Shown: positions 27,872 to 37,440, numbered from the stretch's first letter. The stretch: 64,000 bases of DNA from an uncultured Clostridia bacterium (GCA_944368925.1 CALVXG010000001.1:310001-374000), one strand, 5' to 3'. A program made the numbers and translations. Notes: a model not told the origin generated them from the sequence alone.

Positions 27872-29155
27872 TTACAGATCGTCGGGCGGGATCTCTTCCC
27901 AAAGCCCCTCGTCCTGCGACGCGATCTCTCCGTCCACGCCGCCAGGGCGCACGAGCCGCTCGCCGCGCACGTCCATGTTCGCCGAGAGCGGATCTTCCAG
28001 CATGATCCCGCGCTGCAGCTTCGCATACCCGTGCTTTTCGCGGATCTTTGCGACCGCTTCTTCCGCTTTCGCTTTCTTTTCGTAATTGCCGCTGAGCGAT
28101 TCGAAGGTGAGCTGTTCCACGCCGTTGTCAAACCCCGAAGCCGTCACGCCCAGGCCGCGCACGGCGCGCCGCGCCGTATACCGCTCCCGAAACAGCGCAT
28201 ACGCCGCTTCGGCAATCTCGCCGACAAGCGCCGTCGGCCGCACCTTTTTCTGCCAGCCGTAACTTTGCAGTTCCTTGTCCCGCACCCAAAGATGCACCGT
28301 GTCCGCTTTGCCCAACCCCGCGTCTTTCATGCGGGCCGCCACGCTCTCGCTCAATACGTACAACATGCGCTTGATGTCTTCGTATTTGTACAGATCTTCG
28401 GGACACGTCATGGAATTTCCCACCGATTTCAGCTCCGCCCGCTCGTTCATGCTCCTGACGGGCGAATCGTCCTCGCCGCGCGCGTACGACGACAGCGTCG
28501 CACCCCATTTGCCGAGAACGTTTTCGAGCATCTTCCGATCCGCCGCCGCCAGCGAGCCGATCGTCTGTATCCCCATGCGGCGCAGCTTTTCCGACGTCGC
28601 ACGGCCGACGTACAACAAATCGGACACGGGAAGGCCGTACAGCTTTTCTTTATAATTTTCCCGATCGACGACGGTAACGGCGTCGGGCTTTTTCAAGTCG
28701 CTCGCAAGTTTTGCGAATACCTTGTTGAAACTCACCCCCACCGAAACCGTCAGGTTCAGTTCTTCCTTGACCGCGCGGCGTATTTTCTCCGCGATCCGCG
28801 CCCCGTCTCCGAAAATTTTGCTGTGCGTGACGTCCAGCCAGCACTCGTCGATCCCGAACGGCTCGATCAGATCGGTAAACCGCGCATAAATGTCGCGCAC
28901 CTGCCGCGACCTCTTTACGTATTCGGGAAAGCGGACGGGACGGATGATCAGCCCCGGGCATTTGCGCTTCGCTTCCCAGATCACATCGCCCGTCTTTACG
29001 CCGTACGCCTTCGCTTCCTCGCTCTTTGCCAAAACAATACCGTGCCGCGCTTCCTTGTCGCCGCAGACGGCGACGGGCTTGCCGACAAGTTCGGGAAAAA
29101 GCGAACGCTCTACCGTCGCATAAAAATTATTCAGATCGGAATGCAATATGACCAT
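27872..29155 (-). CDS. dinB: DNA polymerase IV (Y-family translesion polymerase)
   Basis: 427 residues. Y-family motifs: ILHSDLNNFYATVE (first metal Asp), GIVLAKSEEAKAYGVKTGD, and FGIDECWLDVTHS (catalytic Asp-Glu, with Cys-Trp in place of the more common Ala-Tyr). SVGVSFNKVFAKLASDLKKPD and the helix-hairpin-helix VGRATSEKLRRMGIQTIG follow. The little-finger domain is complete. The C-terminus lacks an obvious beta-clamp peptide at its very end. It bypasses DNA lesions at the cost of fidelity. It starts 23 nt after the U32 gene stop, so it may share that transcript; no LexA-type box was identified. Confidence 0.95.
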   Translation of the reverse strand: MVILHSDLNNFYATVERSLFPELVGKPVAVCGDKEARHGIVLAKSEEAKAYGVKTGDVIWEAKRKCPGLIIRPVRFPEYVKRSRQVRDIYARFTDLIEPFGIDECWLDVTHSKIFGDGARIAEKIRRAVKEELNLTVSVGVSFNKVFAKLASDLKKPDAVTVVDRENYKEKLYGLPVSDLLYVGRATSEKLRRMGIQTIGSLAAADRKMLENVLGKWGATLSSYARGEDDSPVRSMNERAELKSVGNSMTCPEDLYKYEDIKRMLYVLSESVAARMKDAGLGKADTVHLWVRDKELQSYGWQKKVRPTALVGEIAEAAYALFRERYTARRAVRGLGVTASGFDNGVEQLTFESLSGNYEKKAKAEEAVAKIREKHGYAKLQRGIMLEDPLSANMDVRGERLVRPGGVDGEIASQDEGLWEEIPPDDL

Positions 29156-29178
29156 CGCTCTCTGTTTTCGCCCCTTTT

Positions 29179-30381
29179 TTACAGAATTTTCCGCAAAATA
29201 TCCCCTTTCTTTAAAGGATACGGACAGACGATGCGCAGCTTCTGCATCACCAGTTTCGCGTCCGAAACCGCCCTCCCGCTCTCGTCCTCCATCTCCCGCA
29301 CTTCAAAGCGTCGGTTAAAAGAATCGGACGGCGAGAGGATCTCGATTTCGTCCCCCGCCTTAAAGCGGTTCCGCATCTGTATGAGCGGGCGCTCCCCGCC
29401 TTCCAGAACGTCCGCGACGTATTCCCGCGTGCCGCTCTCCTGCGAATCGGCATAGTTGACCGTTTCCGCATTTTCGCCCAGCGCATACGCCGTCGTAAAC
29501 GCGCGGTGCGCCACTTTTTTCAGTTCCTCCTGCGCCTCTGTAATCCCCAGCGTTCCGTCCATCGCCCTGCGGTACGCATTGACGACCGTCGCCAGATAGT
29601 ACGCGCTCTTCATTCTGCCCTCGATCTTAAAAGAGCACACACCCGCCCGCGCCATTTCGTCCAGATACGGCAGCATGTTCAGATCTTTACTGTTGAGAAG
29701 ATACGTGCCGCGCACGTCTTCCTGCATTTCCAGCTCGCTGCCCTGCGCGCCCTCTTCCCTCTGCGCGCGCACCGTATATTTCCAACGGCACGCCTGCACG
29801 CAGGCGCCGCGGTTGGAATCGCGCCCCGCAAGATAGTTGCTCAGAAGACACCTGCCGCTGTACGAAATGCACATGGCGCCGTGGACAAAGGCTTCCAGCT
29901 GAAGGCTCGGACAATACGCATGGATCTGCGCGATCTCCGCCAGCGACAGCTCGCGCGCCAGCACGACGCGCTCCGCGCCCTGCTCCTGCCAAAATTTCGC
30001 CGCGTATTGATTGGTCGTGTTCGCCTGCGTGGAAATATGCAGTTTCAGCCGCGGCGCAACCTTTTTTGCGAGCGAAAACACGCCCGGATCGGTCACAAGC
30101 ACCGCATCCGCCCCGATCTCCTGCAAAAACAGGAGCGTCTCCGACAAAGCCGCAAAATCTGCGTTCTTCGCAAAGATATTCACCGTCACGTATACCTTTT
30201 TCCCGCGCTCGTGCGCGTACGCGACGGCTTTTGCAAGCTCCTCCTCCGTAAAATTCTCGGAGAACGAGCGGAGCGAAAAAGATTTTCCGCCCAGATACAC
30301 GGCGTCCGCACCGAAATTCAGCGCCGTTTTCAGTTTTTCAAAGCTGCCCGCAGGCGCCAGCAATTCCGCTCTTTCTTTCAT
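29179..30381 (-). CDS. U32 family protein, probable tRNA uridine-34 hydroxylation factor (TrhP type)
   Basis: 400 residues. It starts ERAELLAPAGSFEKLKTAL and has the U32 signature EAFVHGAMCISYSGRCLLS (about residues 157-175) followed by the cysteines of RGACVQACRWKY. U32 proteins were first called collagenase-like peptidases; TrhP members are now linked to 5-hydroxyuridine formation in tRNA, and the YrrN/YrrO pair of Bacillus belongs here. Only one copy is present. It is 24 nt downstream of the O-methyltransferase gene, matching the conserved O-methyltransferase/U32 order in Firmicutes, where a TrmR-type enzyme may act on the same tRNA position. Confidence 0.88.
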   Translation of the reverse strand: MKERAELLAPAGSFEKLKTALNFGADAVYLGGKSFSLRSFSENFTEEELAKAVAYAHERGKKVYVTVNIFAKNADFAALSETLLFLQEIGADAVLVTDPGVFSLAKKVAPRLKLHISTQANTTNQYAAKFWQEQGAERVVLARELSLAEIAQIHAYCPSLQLEAFVHGAMCISYSGRCLLSNYLAGRDSNRGACVQACRWKYTVRAQREEGAQGSELEMQEDVRGTYLLNSKDLNMLPYLDEMARAGVCSFKIEGRMKSAYYLATVVNAYRRAMDGTLGITEAQEELKKVAHRAFTTAYALGENAETVNYADSQESGTREYVADVLEGGERPLIQMRNRFKAGDEIEILSPSDSFNRRFEVREMEDESGRAVSDAKLVMQKLRIVCPYPLKKGDILRKIL

Positions 30382-30405
30382 CGCACGTTTCCCTTTCAGA
30401 CACGG

Positions 30406-31038
30406 TCAGTCCCCTTTGCAGGTACGCTTTACCGATACCGCGACCCCCTCCCCCGTCTTTAAGACAGAGGTGATAAAATCGGGATCGGACGAAACTTCCC
30501 GCAGATATTCGCGGATATGCTCGACGAGCATCCTCCGCTTTTCGGGCGTTTCCGCACTTCCGTCTACCCATCCGTACAACAATACGTCGTCCGCAAACAG
30601 CACCCCGTTCTCGCAGAGCAGCCGCTTGCAGTCGGCAAGATATTTCTTGTATTGTACCTTCGGCCCGTCCAAAAATATGAGCCCGAACTCTCCCTCCAGC
30701 GACGGCAGAACGTCCGCCGCGTCGCCGAGGATCGCATTCACCCGATCTTCCACGCCGAAGCTCACAAAATTTTCCTTCGCCTTGCGGTATCTCTCTTCGT
30801 CCAGCTCGATCGTCGTCAGACGCGCGCTCTTACACTCGCAAAGAAGCGCGACGGAGGTGAGTCCCTCCGCCGTTCCGATCTCCAATATGCGCTCGGCACG
30901 GCTCAGCCGCGCGACCGTCAGCAATAGCTGCAATGTGTCGTCTTCCGCGGAAGGGTCACGCCCTCTCTTCGCCTGCTCCCGCATCTGCGAAAGCCGCGCG
31001 TCCAGCTTCGGACGCATCAGCGATTCTATAAAATCCAT
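30406..31038 (-). CDS. SAM-dependent O-methyltransferase (YrrM/TrmR-like)
   Basis: 210 residues from MDFIESLMRPKLDARLSQ. SAM-binding motif I is ILEIGTAEGLTSVAL; FLDGPKVQYKKYL and VLFADDVLLYGWV are the later motifs of the class I caffeoyl-CoA-type O-methyltransferase family. In Bacillus the homologue beside the U32 genes (YrrM, TrmR) methylates 5-hydroxyuridine in tRNA, so a tRNA target fits the neighbour. The start at 31038 has GGGGAG very close by. An in-frame ATG at 31080 overlapping the rnj stop (ATGA) would add 14 residues. Confidence 0.87.
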   Translation of the reverse strand: MDFIESLMRPKLDARLSQMREQAKRGRDPSAEDDTLQLLLTVARLSRAERILEIGTAEGLTSVALLCECKSARLTTIELDEERYRKAKENFVSFGVEDRVNAILGDAADVLPSLEGEFGLIFLDGPKVQYKKYLADCKRLLCENGVLFADDVLLYGWVDGSAETPEKRRMLVEHIREYLREVSSDPDFITSVLKTGEGVAVSVKRTCKGD

Positions 31039-31076
31039 ACTCCCCGTCCGTTTGCCGCGATCTGTCCGCCGCGCGC

Positions 31077-33002
31077 TCATATGCGCACGATGTTCGCCAT
31101 CACGACAGGATTCTGCTTCGTCTTTTTGTAAATAAAATTCTTCACCGCTTTCTTGATCGCCGCCGCAAATTCCGTGTTGTCCGTGTCCCCCGTGATATCC
31201 GTCTGGCTCGCACAGTTGACCACGATCTTGCGGATCTCCGCCGCATAATCGGCGTTCTCCGGCATCACAAACCCGCGGTTGACCACGATCGGATCGCTCA
31301 GAAGATCGCCGCTCCTCTCGGATACGCACGCCGTGATCACAAAAATACCGTCCTCGGAAAGATGCTTGCGGTCTTTCATCACGACGCTGTTTTCCCTGTC
31401 TTCCAAAGACCCGCCGTCCACAAGCCGCGAACCGCTGGATATGCTTTCACCGAACTGCATATTGTCCCTGGTCAGCTCCACACAATTCCCGATGTCCGCG
31501 ATCAGAATATTGTTCTCGCTCATCCCCAGCTCCATCGCCAGCTGCGCGTGACGCTTTAAATGCCTGTATTCCCCGTGCACGGGAATGAAAAACTGCGGCT
31601 TCAGCAAGCTGTGCAGAATTTTCAGCTCTTCCTGGCACGCGTGCCCCGATACGTGTATCTTTTCCAACGATTCGTAAACGACGTTCGCTCCCTTCCTGTA
31701 CAGATTGTTGATGACTTTGTAAATCATCTTTTCGTTGCCGGGAATCGGGCTCGCCGAAATGATGATCGTATCGTTCGGCCCCACCGTCACTTTGTTGAAA
31801 TCACCGTTCGCCATGCGCGTCAGCGCGCTCATCGGCTCGCCCTGGCTGCCCGTGGAAACGATCACGATCTCCCGATCAAAGAAATTTTTGGTCTTCTCTA
31901 CGTCGATCAGCACCCCTTCCGGTATGGTAAGCTCGCCGATCTTCGTCGCCGCGTCCACAACGTTGAGCATGCTCCTGCCCGACAGCGCCACTTTGCGGCG
32001 ATACTTCACCGCAAGGTCGACGATCTGCTGCAACCTGTGTACGTTGGACGCAAACGTCGCCACGATGATCCTGCGGTTCGCATGCTCCGAAAACAGATGA
32101 TCCAGCGTCGTGCCGACCACCGTCTCGCTCATCGTATACCCGGGACGCTCCACGTTCGTCGATTCGCACAAGAGAAGTTTGACCCCCTCCTGCCCGATCT
32201 GCGCAATGCGCGTCAGATCGATCGGCTTGCCCGCCACGGGCGTCAGATCGATCTTGAAATCGCCGCTGTGGTAAATCCTACCCTGCGGCGTGTCGATGCA
32301 CAGAGACACCGCCCCCGCTATCGAATGGTTTACGTTGATAAACTCTACATTGAAACAGCCCAGCTTGACTTTATCCCCGGGCTTCACGCACAGAAGCTGC
32401 GCCTTGTTGATACGCTGCTCCCGCAGTTTGTTGTCCGCCAATGCAAGCGTCAGCTTGGTTCCGTATACGGGACAGTTGATATCCTTCAAAAGATAGGCGA
32501 TCCCGCCTACATGGTCTTCGTGCCCGTGCGTAATCAGTAGCCCGCGCACTTTCTGCTTGTTCTGCACCAGATAGCTGATATCGGGTATGACCAGATCGAT
32601 CCCCGGCAATTCTTCGTCCGGAAAGGTCAGCCCCGCATCGATAATGATGATATCGTTGCCGCATTCGATCGCCGTCATGTTCTTCCCGATCTCGCCGATC
32701 CCGCCCAAAAACAGGATCTTGACCGGATTTTTTACCTTCCCGCGCTTTGCGGGTCTCTTGCCTTTCTCCGCGCGCGCCGCACGCTCTGCCTTCTCCGCCA
32801 AAGGCCTCTCCTGTACGCCTTTTTCCGCCGTACGCACCTGCATGTTGCGCTTGTCCGTCCGCTGTGCCGCGTTTTCCTGATAACTGCCTTTCCGCGCACC
32901 CGCATCTTTCGCATTGCCTATAAACTGCGGAAATTCCGCATGCGGTTTCTTTGCGCGCGCTCCTTTGTCCTGTGTAAGTCCACGGTCGTTTTTCTGTCTC
33001 AA
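31077..33002 (-). CDS. rnj: Ribonuclease J
   Basis: 641 residues. The beta-CASP metallo-beta-lactamase core begins near residue 92 (VKILFLGGIGEIGKNM), with LITHGHEDHVGG, VNHSIAGAV, HSGDFKID and VSGHACQEEL, and the C-terminal domain is complete. The enzyme combines 5'-3' exonuclease and endonuclease activity in mRNA decay. Unusually, residues 1-91 form a strongly basic, Lys/Arg/Ala-rich, probably disordered extension. The start is TTG at 33002, supported by AAGGAG seven bases upstream; the first in-frame ATG is over 50 codons later. The O-methyltransferase gene follows at once. Confidence 0.93.
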   Translation of the reverse strand: MRQKNDRGLTQDKGARAKKPHAEFPQFIGNAKDAGARKGSYQENAAQRTDKRNMQVRTAEKGVQERPLAEKAERAARAEKGKRPAKRGKVKNPVKILFLGGIGEIGKNMTAIECGNDIIIIDAGLTFPDEELPGIDLVIPDISYLVQNKQKVRGLLITHGHEDHVGGIAYLLKDINCPVYGTKLTLALADNKLREQRINKAQLLCVKPGDKVKLGCFNVEFINVNHSIAGAVSLCIDTPQGRIYHSGDFKIDLTPVAGKPIDLTRIAQIGQEGVKLLLCESTNVERPGYTMSETVVGTTLDHLFSEHANRRIIVATFASNVHRLQQIVDLAVKYRRKVALSGRSMLNVVDAATKIGELTIPEGVLIDVEKTKNFFDREIVIVSTGSQGEPMSALTRMANGDFNKVTVGPNDTIIISASPIPGNEKMIYKVINNLYRKGANVVYESLEKIHVSGHACQEELKILHSLLKPQFFIPVHGEYRHLKRHAQLAMELGMSENNILIADIGNCVELTRDNMQFGESISSGSRLVDGGSLEDRENSVVMKDRKHLSEDGIFVITACVSERSGDLLSDPIVVNRGFVMPENADYAAEIRKIVVNCASQTDITGDTDNTEFAAAIKKAVKNFIYKKTKQNPVVMANIVRI

Positions 33003-33035
33003 AATACACTCCTTTTGCCGCCGGCTACCAACAAC

Positions 33036-33063
33036 AAAGGGCTGAACCCAAATCCAGCCCTTT
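33036..33063 (-). terminator. Hairpin between the coiled-coil gene and rnj
   Basis: Stem AAAGGGCTG/CAGCCCTTT with a 10-nt loop, followed on the minus strand by GTTGTTGG. It is a weak terminator in the rnj leader, 34 nt upstream of the rnj start codon. Confidence 0.6.
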
Positions 33064-33141
33064 TCTTTTGTGATCTTCTCTTGATAAAATCCGGCCTTAC
33101 AATTTGTTACTCTATCTTTTTCCTTTGCCCTTTGGCAAAGT

Positions 33142-34875
33142 TTATTTCACCATGCTGTTCGCGATCTTTTGCGCCAGTTCGTCCACTACCTGCTTGGAAA
33201 GAGATTCGCTCTGCCCTTCCAATGCGATCTTGCGGTGCACGATGCGCAGCGGCTGATCCGTCTTTTCCAGCTTGTTGTCTTTCGCCGATACCGCAGGCCG
33301 AAGCTGGCGCGGCTTTTTCACCGCGGCCGCCTGCTTGTTCTTCGAAAGCTCTTCCAGCTTGTTCTGCAGATCCGCATTCTCCGCCTTTTCCTGCACGGCT
33401 TCCGCCTGCGCCGCGGGCGCAGCCGTCTGTATCTTCGAGATCGCGTCCAAAATCGCCTGCGTATCCACCGACGCCGCCGGCGCCGCAGGTTCTTTCTCTT
33501 CATACACTGCGGGCGAAAGATCTACAAAATAGGAAAGATTGAAAGACATCAGTTCCTTTTTCAGTTCCGTCAGATTTTCGATCTTGCCTTTGTCCGCTTC
33601 TCCCTCTCCGATATCCTGTCTGATTTCCAGCATCTCCGTAAAGGTATCGCGGTCCAAAGACTCCTGGTCGGTATCGTTGAACACCGCCTTTTTCGCGCGC
33701 AACAGCGACGTCGTCAGCTCGTCGTCCGGCAGCGCGGGCGCCTGCTCGTACGCCTTGATAGCCTCCGCAAACGCCGCAAGTGCTTCCGTCGAATACGTGA
33801 GCGGAAGTTTATGCGCCTGTATCGCGTCCGATACCGCCGCGATCGCGCTCGATCCCCACACGTTCACACGCGAAAGCCGCACGCGAAGATCGGATAACAT
33901 CGTCTCCCCGCGCAAAACATTCCCGCTGACAATGTAACGGTTCGCTATATCCTTGATCCCGTTCGCCGTGATCAGCAAATCGGGAATCATATCGTAAGAG
34001 AGCGTGCGCAGATATTCCGCAATCAACGTGTCCAGCTTGCGGAATTCGGGCATCTGCTTGACGCTGATCGCCCCGTCCAGAGCCGATTTGATCCCGTCAA
34101 TCTTTTTCTCCAGCTCCCGCATGCTGCGTTCGCTCGCGCCCGCAACCGCTGCCCCCGCTGCCGCACCCGCCATTCCGCCGGTCATGATCCCGACAATGTG
34201 CTGCGCCAGCGCTTCATAATCGATCCCGCTCACCATCTTCGATGCCACCCGCTCCGCCAGCTGATCGTAATCTACCGGCTGCAATGCGTTCAGCTTTTCG
34301 TCCAGCGCGCTGATATTCTCGCCAAGCGGCTTCAACGTCTCTTCCAACGCCGTAACGTCCGTTCCCTTGATCGCTTCGATCTTCGCCGATAAATCGTCGT
34401 AGATCGCCATGTCCTGCTTGTATGTGTATTTCATCTCCTGCAGGATATCGTCGCGCATCTTCTCGATATCCATCGAAAGCCCCGTATACATGCTCTCGAT
34501 GGCCAGCGACGGGTCGCCCTTGCGGAAACTCGCCACCGCCGAATCTTCTTTCTTATATACCGAAGACTCTTCTTTCGCCGCGGGCGACGCTTCCTTCGGC
34601 ACCGGAGGCGCCGAAACACGCTTCTCTTCTTCCCTCGCGATCTCTGCTAAAATCCCCTCTTTCTGCTTTTCCAGTTCCTTGATAAAATCTTCGACCGTCG
34701 AACGCTTGTATCCGCCGAATTCGTCCGAAACTGCCTGACCGCGCTGCTTGCGCAATGCCGCGATTTCATCCATCGACGCTAAAATCCCGCGCATTTCCGT
34801 AAGATATTTATCCGTCGCTTTCAGCCGCTCCACCGCAGAAAGCCCGTTTAATTTTTGGCGAATCGTTTCAGACAT
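33142..34875 (-). CDS. Unrecognised coiled-coil protein with a DivIVA-like motif
   Basis: 577 residues, no transmembrane segment, not recognised. Residues 53-66 (FGGYKRSTVEDFIK) match the G-Y-x4-V-x2-F-(L/I) pattern of DivIVA/GpsB N-terminal domains, followed by a Glu/Lys coiled coil to about 88. Then come a Pro/Ala linker, helical stretches (about 125-215), a Gly/Ala-rich turn (TGGMAGAAAGAAVAGA, about 232-247) and long amphipathic helices. A second Ala/Pro linker (about 440) precedes a basic C-terminus. The build suggests a cytoplasmic scaffold, possibly in cell division or polarity; that is inference. It has its own promoter (34937-34965), GGGGG before the ATG and a hairpin after it, so it is a single-gene unit. 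Confidence 0.7.
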   Translation of the reverse strand: MSETIRQKLNGLSAVERLKATDKYLTEMRGILASMDEIAALRKQRGQAVSDEFGGYKRSTVEDFIKELEKQKEGILAEIAREEEKRVSAPPVPKEASPAAKEESSVYKKEDSAVASFRKGDPSLAIESMYTGLSMDIEKMRDDILQEMKYTYKQDMAIYDDLSAKIEAIKGTDVTALEETLKPLGENISALDEKLNALQPVDYDQLAERVASKMVSGIDYEALAQHIVGIMTGGMAGAAAGAAVAGASERSMRELEKKIDGIKSALDGAISVKQMPEFRKLDTLIAEYLRTLSYDMIPDLLITANGIKDIANRYIVSGNVLRGETMLSDLRVRLSRVNVWGSSAIAAVSDAIQAHKLPLTYSTEALAAFAEAIKAYEQAPALPDDELTTSLLRAKKAVFNDTDQESLDRDTFTEMLEIRQDIGEGEADKGKIENLTELKKELMSFNLSYFVDLSPAVYEEKEPAAPAASVDTQAILDAISKIQTAAPAAQAEAVQEKAENADLQNKLEELSKNKQAAAVKKPRQLRPAVSAKDNKLEKTDQPLRIVHRKIALEGQSESLSKQVVDELAQKIANSMVK

Positions 34876-34936
34876 ATTGCCCCCTCGAAGAATCCATCTT
34901 CTCTTTTTGCCGAAAACGGCAGATTTGGTTATATTT

Positions 34937-34965
34937 ATTTTACTATATTTCCCAAAAAAAGTAAA
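34937..34965 (-). promoter_or_regulatory. Promoter for the DivIVA-motif protein gene
   Basis: Minus-strand TTTACT (34965-34960), 17-base spacer, TAAAAT (34942-34937), about 60 nt before the ATG at 34875. Confidence 0.65.
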
Positions 34966-35064
34966 TACTTTTCCCGCTATTTTTTCGCACCGCGCCTATT
35001 TTTTGTCTTTCCCGCTTTTTTTTGAAAAAATTTTGCCTTGAGCCCCTTTCCGACCCGCAAAGAC

Positions 35065-35093
35065 TTGATAAAATATACGCTTTATTATATAAT
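35065..35093 (+). promoter_or_regulatory. Promoter for serC-serA
   Basis: Plus-strand TTGATA (35065-35070), 17-base spacer, TATAAT (35088-35093), giving a leader of about 75 nt. No T-box or riboswitch fold was seen. The rest of the 34876-35175 gap is AT-rich with no gene. Confidence 0.8.
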
Positions 35094-35175
35094 AAATGCA
35101 TATACTTCGCAAACGTTGCAGTTTTTTACCGCATTGCGTTTCGACGCGTAATTAATTCCTAAGGAGTAAAGGACT

Positions 35176-36249
35176 ATGAGAGTTTATAATTTTTCGGCAG
35201 GCCCTTCCATGCTTCCCCTCGAAGTTCTGGAAGAAGCTCAGAAAGAATTCCTCGATTTCGCAGGCACGGGCATGAGCGTTACCGAGATCAGCCACCGCGA
35301 CAAAGCCTTTTCCGCCATCGTGGAAGAAGCCGAAGCCAACCTCCGCGAACTGATGAACATTCCCGATAACTACTGCGTTCTGTTCGTACAAGGCGGCGCA
35401 AGCCAGCAATTTGCCGCTGTTCCGCTCAACCTCATGCACAACGGCAAAGCCGATTACATCGTGACCGGCAACTTCGCCAAAAAAGCATGGCAGGAAGGCA
35501 AAATTTACGGCGATGCACGCATGGTCGCTTCCTCCGAGGATAAGACATATACCTATATCCCCGACGTGGACAAAATCGCCTTCAACGACGATTCCGATTA
35601 CGTTCACATCACGTCCAACAACACGATTTTCGGTACACGTTATATTAAATTCCCGAAAACAAAGGCTCCCCTGGTCTGCGACATGAGCTCGGAGATCCTC
35701 TCCCGCGAAGTGGACGTAAACCAGTTCGGCGTGATCTATGCGGGCGCACAGAAAAACCTCGCACCTGCGGGCGTGACCATCGTCATCGCGCGCAAAGACC
35801 TCATCGAAAATCCGCTCCCCATCTGCCCCACCATGCTCAAATGGAAAACGCAGGCGGACAACGGATCCCTCTATAACACCCCGCCCTGCTTCTCCATCTA
35901 TATGGCGAACCTCGTGCTCCGTCACCTCAAAAAGATCGGCGGCGTGAAAGAGATCAACAAGATCAACGAATACAAAGCGGGACTTTTGTACGACTTCATC
36001 GACAACTCCTCTTACTACACCAACAACGTCGTCAAAGAATTCCGCTCCATTATGAACGTGCCCTTCGTGACCCCCTCCAAAGAGACGGACGAAAAATTCG
36101 TCAAAGAAGCAAAAGCGGAAGGTCTCGTCACACTCAAAGGCCATCGTCTTGTCGGCGGTATGCGCGCTTCCATTTACAACGCGATGCCCGTCGAAGGCGT
36201 CAAGAAACTCATCGAGTTCATGAAAAAATTCGAAAAGGAAAACGCATAA
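35176..36249 (+). CDS. serC: Phosphoserine aminotransferase
   Basis: 357 residues, typical length. It begins MRVYNFSAGPSMLPLEVLEE, the SerC hallmark. PLP-site residues are in GMSVTEISHR, GGASQQFAAVP, HITSNNTIFGT, CDMSSEILS and the lysine loop YAGAQKNLAPAGV. The enzyme converts 3-phosphohydroxypyruvate to phosphoserine. It precedes serA by 9 nt, so the two consecutive steps of serine synthesis form one operon. serB is not in the window. AAGGAG is 10 bases upstream of the ATG. Confidence 0.97.
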   Translation: MRVYNFSAGPSMLPLEVLEEAQKEFLDFAGTGMSVTEISHRDKAFSAIVEEAEANLRELMNIPDNYCVLFVQGGASQQFAAVPLNLMHNGKADYIVTGNFAKKAWQEGKIYGDARMVASSEDKTYTYIPDVDKIAFNDDSDYVHITSNNTIFGTRYIKFPKTKAPLVCDMSSEILSREVDVNQFGVIYAGAQKNLAPAGVTIVIARKDLIENPLPICPTMLKWKTQADNGSLYNTPPCFSIYMANLVLRHLKKIGGVKEINKINEYKAGLLYDFIDNSSYYTNNVVKEFRSIMNVPFVTPSKETDEKFVKEAKAEGLVTLKGHRLVGGMRASIYNAMPVEGVKKLIEFMKKFEKENA

Positions 36250-36258
36250 GGAGTCGCC

Positions 36259-37416
36259 ATGGCTAAAATTTTAAAACTCAACGAAATCAGCGAAGTTGCA
36301 GCAAAAGAATTCCCCGCAGAATATACGTTCGCGGCGGACGTCAAAAACCCCGACGGCATCATGCTCCGCAGCTTCAATATGCACGAATATCCCCTCAACG
36401 ACGAGCTTCTCGCCGTTGCGCGCGCCGGCGCGGGTACGAACAATATTCCCATCCCCGCCTGCACCGAAAAGGGAATCGTCGTTTTCAATACCCCCGGTGC
36501 AAACGCCAACGCCGTGAAAGAACTCGTCATCTGCGAGCTCTTCCTCGGCGGCAGAAAAATCACCGACGCCATCGACTGGGTCAAATCTCTCAAAGGCACC
36601 GAAGGCATTTCCAAAGCGGTCGAAAAGGGCAAATCCAAATTCGTCGGTCATGAGATCCTCGGCAAGACCCTCGGCGTGATCGGTCTCGGCGCTATCGGCG
36701 TGCTCGTCGCAAACACTGCGGCAAACCTCGGCATGAACGTGCTCGGCTACGACCCTTACCTTTCCGTACAGGGCGCCCTGCACCTGGACAACCGCGTTAA
36801 AACCGCCGATCTGGATACCGTACTCAAACAGTCAGATTTTATCACCGTTCACGTGCCGCTGACCCCCTCCACGGACAAAATGTTCAATGCGGACGCGTTC
36901 GCGAAAATGAAAGACGGCTGCGTGCTCATCAACAATTCCCGCGGCGAACTCGTCGACGAAGACGCCGTGCTCGCCGCTATCGGGAGCGGAAAACTGGAAC
37001 GCTATATCACCGATTTCCCCTCGGAAAAACTCATCGGCGTCAAAAACATTATCTGCGTGCCGCACCTGGGTGCTTCCACCCCCGAAGCGGAGGATAACTG
37101 CGCGGCGATGGCGGCAAGAGAACTTGTCGACTATATCGAAAACGGGAACATCTCGCACGGTGTGAACTTCCCCGACGTCAGCGCGCCCCGCACTTCCGTC
37201 AGCCGCCTTGCCATCATGCACGGCAACGTCGAGGGCGTCATTTCCAAAATCACTTCGGTGATCTCGGGCAACAATATCAATATTGCCAACATCATCGATA
37301 AATCCAAGGGCGAAAAGGCATACATGCTCCTCGACCTCGACGAAAAACCTTCCGCCGCCATTATCGAAGTCATCACGAAAATCGACAGCGTTATCCGCGT
37401 CCGTATTTTTGACTAA
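36259..37416 (+). CDS. serA: D-3-phosphoglycerate dehydrogenase
   Basis: 385 residues. The Rossmann motif GVIGLGAIGVLVANTAANLG, the catalytic Arg loop LINNSRGELVDEDAV and the catalytic His of VPHLGASTPEAEDN are present. A short C-terminal ACT domain (about 320-385, KSKGEKAYMLLDLDE) usually mediates serine feedback. The enzyme opens the phosphorylated serine pathway. GGAGTCGCC precedes the ATG, and the gene is cotranscribed with serC. This is the short SerA form, without the intervening ASB domain. Confidence 0.95.
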   Translation: MAKILKLNEISEVAAKEFPAEYTFAADVKNPDGIMLRSFNMHEYPLNDELLAVARAGAGTNNIPIPACTEKGIVVFNTPGANANAVKELVICELFLGGRKITDAIDWVKSLKGTEGISKAVEKGKSKFVGHEILGKTLGVIGLGAIGVLVANTAANLGMNVLGYDPYLSVQGALHLDNRVKTADLDTVLKQSDFITVHVPLTPSTDKMFNADAFAKMKDGCVLINNSRGELVDEDAVLAAIGSGKLERYITDFPSEKLIGVKNIICVPHLGASTPEAEDNCAAMAARELVDYIENGNISHGVNFPDVSAPRTSVSRLAIMHGNVEGVISKITSVISGNNINIANIIDKSKGEKAYMLLDLDEKPSAAIIEVITKIDSVIRVRIFD

Positions 37417-37440
37417 AATAAAATCTTTATACCAAACACA

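Noticed and set aside
34876..35175. T-box or serine riboswitch before serC
   Set aside because: The promoter leaves only about 75 nt of leader and no T-box motif or terminator stem is present.
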